Source: an uncultured Bacilli bacterium
GTDB taxonomy: Bacteria; Bacillota_I; Bacilli_A; RF39; UBA660
DNA: 8,910 bases
NCBI GenBank assembly: GCA_947588665.1
Contig: CANPYU010000038.1
Coordinates: forward strand, 1-8,910
Direction: 5' to 3'
A model generated the notes under the pieces. It did no database searches and was not told where the DNA came from. It saw only the letters and a program-made list of their open reading frames with translations. Shown piece by piece: positions 5,610 through 8,910 of this stretch; within the stretch, counting starts at the first letter, position 1; every line of letters begins with the position of its first letter. A program made the position numbers and the translations under genes.

Positions 5610-7806
5610 ATTTATTTAGTTCTTTTTTTATTTTGGTAACTAAAGAAGTAATAACAGATGCAGTTTCATTAAATAATTCTAATCTAAAAACATTTATTCC
5701 AAGGTTTTCTAACTCTTTTATATTATTTATTAAATTCACTTTTTTATTACCTATTAAGTGAGTGTAATTATCTTCAATGACGGTTATTTTATCTTTACTT
5801 TTATTTTCTAAATAATAAGCTTTATTAGGAAGTAAATTCATATTTGTTAACAATTTATATTTCATAATCATATATTCTAAAGAACCATATCCAATTATTT
5901 CAACAGGTATATCTTTGATATTATTTAAAATTTGTTTTATATTTGCAATATTTAATTCAGGACTTAAAGTAATTCTAGTTACATTTAAATCTTTTAATAA
6001 TTTAATATATTCAGAATTAACAACATTTAAATAATAGTCGGTAATAACTTCATTGTTGGTAGTATATTTTAAGCTTCCAGTCTCCCCGATTAAAAGTTTC
6101 TCATGATTAAATTGGGGATAAGTTGTCATTACACGATTAAGTCTTAAATAAACATGGGAACGATTTTTATATTTTTGATATAGTTTTTCATCACTTATAT
6201 AAATATAATCTATTTGATTAGCTATTAAAGCTTTTATTTGTTCTTCGGTACGAGCAAGAGCACTTAATTTAATTTTTAAGGGAGTTCTATAATAATCTTT
6301 TTTAGTTCTTTTTGTTACTATTTGATTTCGTTTAATTTCGGTTCTTTTAAGAATAAGTTTAGCTATTAAATTTCTTCTTATTTCATTTAATGAGCCAATA
6401 GGTATAAAAATGTTAGAATCAATGTGGCATTTTATATCTTTTAATATAAACGGAGTATTACCTAATTTTTTTAATACTTCAATAATTCTTTCTTTAGTAA
6501 TAGGCATATTAAGAGCTCTAGACACTAAATTACCAGTAAACTCTACTTCATTTAAATTATCTGAGTACTTAATTATTAGAGGTTCATTTATTTGAGCTTT
6601 TATTTCACAATTAATATTTATTTTCTTTTCAGGAATACTATTAAGAGATTCTTTGAGATTGTTATTAATAGTTAGTTTAACTATACCAAGTTTATTTAAA
6701 TTAACTTTATTTTGAAGATAAACAACATCGTTTGGATTAGCTTTATTTATTAAAAGGCCTTTTTCATTATATAAAAAATTAACATACATGCCTTCATTAT
6801 TAGGTAGTCTTATGGCATCGCCTTGATATAAGGATTTAGTAAGCTTTATTTTAATTTTTTTAGAATCAACTTTAATTACTTTGCCAATATCTACCCCTTC
6901 ATGATTGGATGAATTTAAGCTTATAAATTCTTTATCTTTATTATTAAATAAATAACCCTTTGTAAAACCACGATTATATAAACTTTTTAAATTAAATATT
7001 TCTTCATCTGTTAATTTATAATTATTATTATCTAAAAGTTTACGATATAAATGAGTAACATAGCCAACATACTCGGGACTTTTCATTCGTCCTTCAATTT
7101 TTAAACTTACTACTTTGCTTCTTTTTATTTCTTCTATATAATCAGTAGTATTTAGTTCTTTAGGGCTTAATAAATATTTTTGTGAAATAATGGTTTCGTC
7201 AGCGGATTTTAAATTATATAATACTCGACATAGACCAGCACATTCTCCCCGATTGCCACTTCTATTTAAAAGACATGATGAAAGTAAACATTCTCCAGAG
7301 TAACTGATACATAAAGCCCCATGAATAAAAATTTCTAATTCCATATTAGTATTAAGTTTATTTATTTCTTCTAAACTTAATTCCCGCGCTAGAACTACCC
7401 TTTTTACTCCTAAAGATTCTAATAGTTTTATTTGTTCTATATTATGAGTATGAGCTTGAGTTGAGGCATGAATCTCCATTTCTGGTATATATTTTCTAAC
7501 TAATTTTATTAAACCTAAATCTTGCACTATTATGGCATCAACACCAATATTATATAAAAAAGTAATATATTCTAAACAAGAATCTAATTCAATTTCGTAG
7601 ATAATAGTATTTACTGTAATATATATTTTAACTCCATATAAATGACAATATTTTACCGCCTCTATTAATTCATCATTTGTAAAATTAGTGGCAAATTTGC
7701 GAGCACCAAAATTTTTACCAGCAAGATAAACTGCATCGGCACCATTTTTTATAGCAGAAATTAATGATGCCATATCTCCTGCGGGGGCTAATAATTCCTT
7801 AGTCAT
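5608..7806 (-). CDS. U32 family protein with DUF3656, RlhA-like RNA hydroxylase candidate
   Basis: This 732-residue protein belongs to the 'peptidase U32' family. Members once called collagenases are now known to include RNA hydroxylation enzymes: E. coli RlhA (23S rRNA C2501) and TrhP (tRNA U34). The long form with a DUF3656 segment, here at about 370-500, is of the RlhA type. The N-terminal TIM-barrel-like domain begins MTKELLAPAGDMASLISAI, and the U32 signature IHGALCISYSGECLLS spans about 161-176. Conserved cysteines C166, C173, C189 and C193 (GECAGLCR) are the residues thought to hold an iron-sulfur cluster. The C-terminal 200 residues form a degenerate second repeat without cysteines. 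The ATG at 7806 is preferred over GTG 7815 because the AGGT Shine-Dalgarno would be too close to the GTG. Exact RNA target not proven; TrhP-like function is the alternative. Confidence 0.88.
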   Translation of the reverse strand: MTKELLAPAGDMASLISAIKNGADAVYLAGKNFGARKFATNFTNDELIEAVKYCHLYGVKIYITVNTIIYEIELDSCLEYITFLYNIGVDAIIVQDLGLIKLVRKYIPEMEIHASTQAHTHNIEQIKLLESLGVKRVVLARELSLEEINKLNTNMELEIFIHGALCISYSGECLLSSCLLNRSGNRGECAGLCRVLYNLKSADETIISQKYLLSPKELNTTDYIEEIKRSKVVSLKIEGRMKSPEYVGYVTHLYRKLLDNNNYKLTDEEIFNLKSLYNRGFTKGYLFNNKDKEFISLNSSNHEGVDIGKVIKVDSKKIKIKLTKSLYQGDAIRLPNNEGMYVNFLYNEKGLLINKANPNDVVYLQNKVNLNKLGIVKLTINNNLKESLNSIPEKKININCEIKAQINEPLIIKYSDNLNEVEFTGNLVSRALNMPITKERIIEVLKKLGNTPFILKDIKCHIDSNIFIPIGSLNEIRRNLIAKLILKRTEIKRNQIVTKRTKKDYYRTPLKIKLSALARTEEQIKALIANQIDYIYISDEKLYQKYKNRSHVYLRLNRVMTTYPQFNHEKLLIGETGSLKYTTNNEVITDYYLNVVNSEYIKLLKDLNVTRITLSPELNIANIKQILNNIKDIPVEIIGYGSLEYMIMKYKLLTNMNLLPNKAYYLENKSKDKITVIEDNYTHLIGNKKVNLINNIKELENLGINVFRLELFNETASVITSLVTKIKKELNK

Positions 7807-7827
7807 AACAATCACAACCTGATTTAT

Positions 7828-7857
7828 ATTTTAACATAAAATAAATAGAAAAAGCAA
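7828..7857 (-). promoter_or_regulatory. promoter of the U32 gene
   Basis: On the minus strand TTGCTT (7857-7852) and TAAAAT (7833-7828) are spaced by 18 nt, with TG one base before the -10 (TGTTAAAAT, extended -10). It lies in the 83-nt gap after the small Rpn gene. No terminator is seen in that gap, so read-through from the Rpn locus is also possible. Confidence 0.5.
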
Positions 7858-7889
7858 GTTTCTTCATTAGGCATAGTTAAGGAGGATTT

Positions 7890-8111
7890 TTAATTTAAAT
7901 GCATAATTTGTTTTTTAGTTAAGCCGGTTACTTCAATTATATCTGTTATATCCATGTTTTTATGGAGCATTTTTTTAGCTATAGACATCTTTTCCTCTTT
8001 GGCTGTTTCAAATTTAACATCTTCTATATAATTTTCTAATCCGTGTTTGGCACTTTCCTCTAACCACTTTCTTACTACTCTAATTGAATTTTCTACTTCT
8101 TTATTATGCAT
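7890..8111 (-). CDS. free-standing copy of an Rpn C-terminal domain (RpnS-like)
   Basis: A 73-residue product matches the last 68 residues of the adjacent Rpn nuclease. Residues 6-49 agree at 39 of 44 positions (shared WLEESAKHGLENYI and EEKMSIAKKML), whereas the last 24 agree at only 11, keeping TGL and KKQI. The shared part is mainly helical and charged; the tail resembles the HTH-like end of Rpn proteins (TGLTKKQIMHLN). The copy begins five residues before the equivalent of the internal start of the larger gene, so it is not a random fragment. Its ATG follows AAGGA (8125-8121) by 9 nt, and that site overlaps the Rpn stop region, only 14 nt away, so the two genes are probably co-translated. 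By the E. coli Rpn model it could be an antitoxin or immunity-like partner. It could also be a decaying duplicate, but it has no stops or frameshift and keeps a ribosome site. Confidence 0.72.
   Translation of the reverse strand: MHNKEVENSIRVVRKWLEESAKHGLENYIEDVKFETAKEEKMSIAKKMLHKNMDITDIIEVTGLTKKQIMHLN
7964..8093. repeat. direct repeat, copy 1 (Rpn C-terminal coding sequence)
   Basis: These 130 bp match 8200-8329 with seven differences by eye (about 95%), at an offset of 236 bp and in the same orientation. The flanking 74 bp that encode the C-terminal tails are much less alike. This points to duplication with later divergence, or to gene conversion limited to the conserved part. Confidence 0.88.
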
Positions 8112-8125
8112 CTATGTTCTTCCTT

Positions 8126-8332
8126 TTATTTTAATTTTAATATTTGTTTTTTGGATAGACCAGTGTATTTCATAATAGTTTCTATTAATATGTTATCTTG
8201 GAGCATTTTTTTAGCTATAGACATCTTTTCCTCTTCGGCTGTTTCAAATTTAACATCATCTATATAATTTTCTAATCCATGTTTGGCACTTTCCTCTAAC
8301 CATTCTTTTACTACTCTTATTGAATTTTCCAT
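8126..8332 (-). CDS. candidate intragenic small protein RpnS (in-frame internal start)
   Basis: An ATG at 8332, in frame with the Rpn nuclease, would give a 68-residue protein identical to its C-terminal domain (MENSIRVVKEW to the common stop). AAGGGAG (8347-8341) lies 8 nt upstream, a good ribosome site placed inside coding sequence. In E. coli, Rpn genes are genes-within-genes whose separately translated C-terminal product blocks the toxic full-length protein. The independent downstream gene at 7890-8111 begins at nearly the same residue, which supports this as a true functional boundary. Translation from here is inferred. Confidence 0.6.
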   Translation of the reverse strand: MENSIRVVKEWLEESAKHGLENYIDDVKFETAEEEKMSIAKKMLQDNILIETIMKYTGLSKKQILKLK

Positions 8333-8910
8333 CTTTATATCTCCCTTCCCTATACTTTCTAACTCTTCAATACTCTTAGCATTAATCATTCTTAACCATT
8401 TAATAAATCTTTTTTCTTTATTTTTCTTTTTTGGTAATATATCATATCTTACTAAATATAATTCTAAGTCTCCTTCATCTATTACTTTCTCGGTTATCTC
8501 TTCTCTAAAACTATAACTATTTACTACTTGATTATTTATCCTTCTAAAGTTTCCTTGCATAAAACTTATTCCAATTACTTTTTTTATTTTTTCATAGTTT
8601 TTTTCACCGGGTTTTATTTGTTCTAAACTTAGCTTATTTAAATAAGTTAAACTCTTTTTATATTCTCTTTTAGAAAAGTTATTTTTATACATCTCTAAAG
8701 ATATTATATAACCATTATCTAAAGTTACGACAATATCACCAAAGAAGGCTTTTACTTTTTCTTTATTAGGTAACATATAATCTTGAACTTTAATATTGGT
8801 TAAAGTTGCTTTATAGTTTAATCCTACATATTTTAAAAATGAATTAATTAAATCTTGTAATAAATATTCATGAGAAAAAACATATTTAAATGTTAAATCA
8901 TCTCTTAAGG
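8126..8910 (-). CDS. Rpn family PD-(D/E)XK nuclease (5' end beyond window)
   Basis: The frame is open from the window edge to the TAA at 8128-8126, giving 260 visible residues; only a short N-terminal piece should be missing. It fits the recombination-promoting nuclease / putative transposase family (PDDEXK_2). The visible N-terminus reads DDLTFKYVFSHE, the usual FK-x-x-F opening. A putative nuclease core has D58 (FGDIVV) and E72 in SLEMYK. Family members usually have E-x-Q here, so Y74 is unusual. A charged middle part (about 75-190) leads to a C-terminal domain (193-260) ending TGLSKKQILKLK. Rpn proteins of E. coli are DNA-degrading toxins with anti-phage activity, restrained by a small protein translated from their own 3' end. 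An internal start with a Shine-Dalgarno is seen here (separate entry). A start at ATG 8776 inside the window would remove the FK-x-x-F region, so it is rejected as the main start. Confidence 0.85.
   Translation of the reverse strand, partial: LRDDLTFKYVFSHEYLLQDLINSFLKYVGLNYKATLTNIKVQDYMLPNKEKVKAFFGDIVVTLDNGYIISLEMYKNNFSKREYKKSLTYLNKLSLEQIKPGEKNYEKIKKVIGISFMQGNFRRINNQVVNSYSFREEITEKVIDEGDLELYLVRYDILPKKKNKEKRFIKWLRMINAKSIEELESIGKGDIKMENSIRVVKEWLEESAKHGLENYIDDVKFETAEEEKMSIAKKMLQDNILIETIMKYTGLSKKQILKLK
8200..8329. repeat. direct repeat, copy 2 (inside the Rpn nuclease gene)
   Basis: Partner of 7964-8093. The left limit of high identity coincides with the codons for the variable tail, and the right limit with the internal start region at 8332. 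Confidence 0.88.
8341..8347 (-). promoter_or_regulatory. internal Shine-Dalgarno for RpnS
   Basis: AAGGGAG on the minus strand (GGAGAT core), 8 nt before the in-frame ATG at 8332. It encodes Gly-Lys-Gly-Asp in the full-length frame (residues around 188-191), at the junction between the nuclease part and the C-terminal domain. Confidence 0.55.

Noticed and set aside
7877..7919. AAGGAGG on the plus strand followed by a very short frame at 7900
   Set aside because: Spacing to the ATG is about 14 nt and the frame has only seven codons before a stop; it is antisense to the small Rpn gene.
8126..8776. ATG at 8776 as the start of the Rpn nuclease gene
   Set aside because: The frame stays open to the window edge and the upstream part encodes the family opening FKYVF, so the gene begins outside the window.
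1..8910. CRISPR arrays, tRNA or rRNA genes, insertion-sequence ends
   Set aside because: No regularly spaced short repeats, cloverleaf-like segments or paired terminal inverted repeats were seen. The Rpn gene is often annotated 'transposase' but nothing here resembles a mobile element end.

Overview
The window looks like a chromosomal segment of a strongly AT-rich Bacillota, probably an uncultured Bacilli lineage close to the Mollicutes branch. The reasons are the very low GC, AAGGAGG-type Shine-Dalgarno sites, TTGACA/TATAAT promoters, the standard code (TGG for Trp, no internal TGA), a zinc-less 200-residue S4, and an ymfF-ymfH pair near recA as in Bacillus. This assignment is inferred from gene content and base composition, not from a phylogeny.

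Layout. 1-276 (-) is the N-terminal part of recA, cut by the window edge. 277-654 is a divergent intergenic region with the recA promoter (SOS-box-like sites) and the rpsD promoter, followed by a structured rpsD leader. 655-1257 (+) is rpsD, ended by a terminator that faces a second terminator from the convergent ymfH. 1325-3854 (-) is an overlapping ymfF-ymfH pair of M16 peptidase-family proteins. 3915-4046 (-) is a 43-codon gene for a single-pass membrane microprotein whose promoter is covered by two LexA-box-like palindromes. 4239-4901 (+) is a CmpB-type putative ABC transporter permease and 4961-5587 (+) is lexA. lexA converges on 5608-7806 (-), a long U32/DUF3656 protein of the RlhA type, and the two share a hairpin containing both stop codons. 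7890-8910 (-) is an Rpn (PD-(D/E)XK) nuclease gene running off the right edge, followed by a free-standing copy of its C-terminal domain.

How it fits together. The centre of the window is an SOS neighbourhood. The repressor gene lexA and the activator gene recA flank a tiny membrane-protein gene with the best LexA operators in the window. By analogy with YneA, SidA and TisB, that microprotein is a candidate damage-induced division inhibitor or membrane toxin. The right end is a candidate defence locus. Rpn nucleases of E. coli are toxins blocked by a small C-terminal protein translated from inside the same gene. Here the internal start has its own Shine-Dalgarno, and a second copy of that small protein begins at almost the same residue as a separate gene 14 nt downstream, with a diverged C-terminal tail. 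The remaining genes (S4, M16 pair, U32, permease) are housekeeping or conserved.
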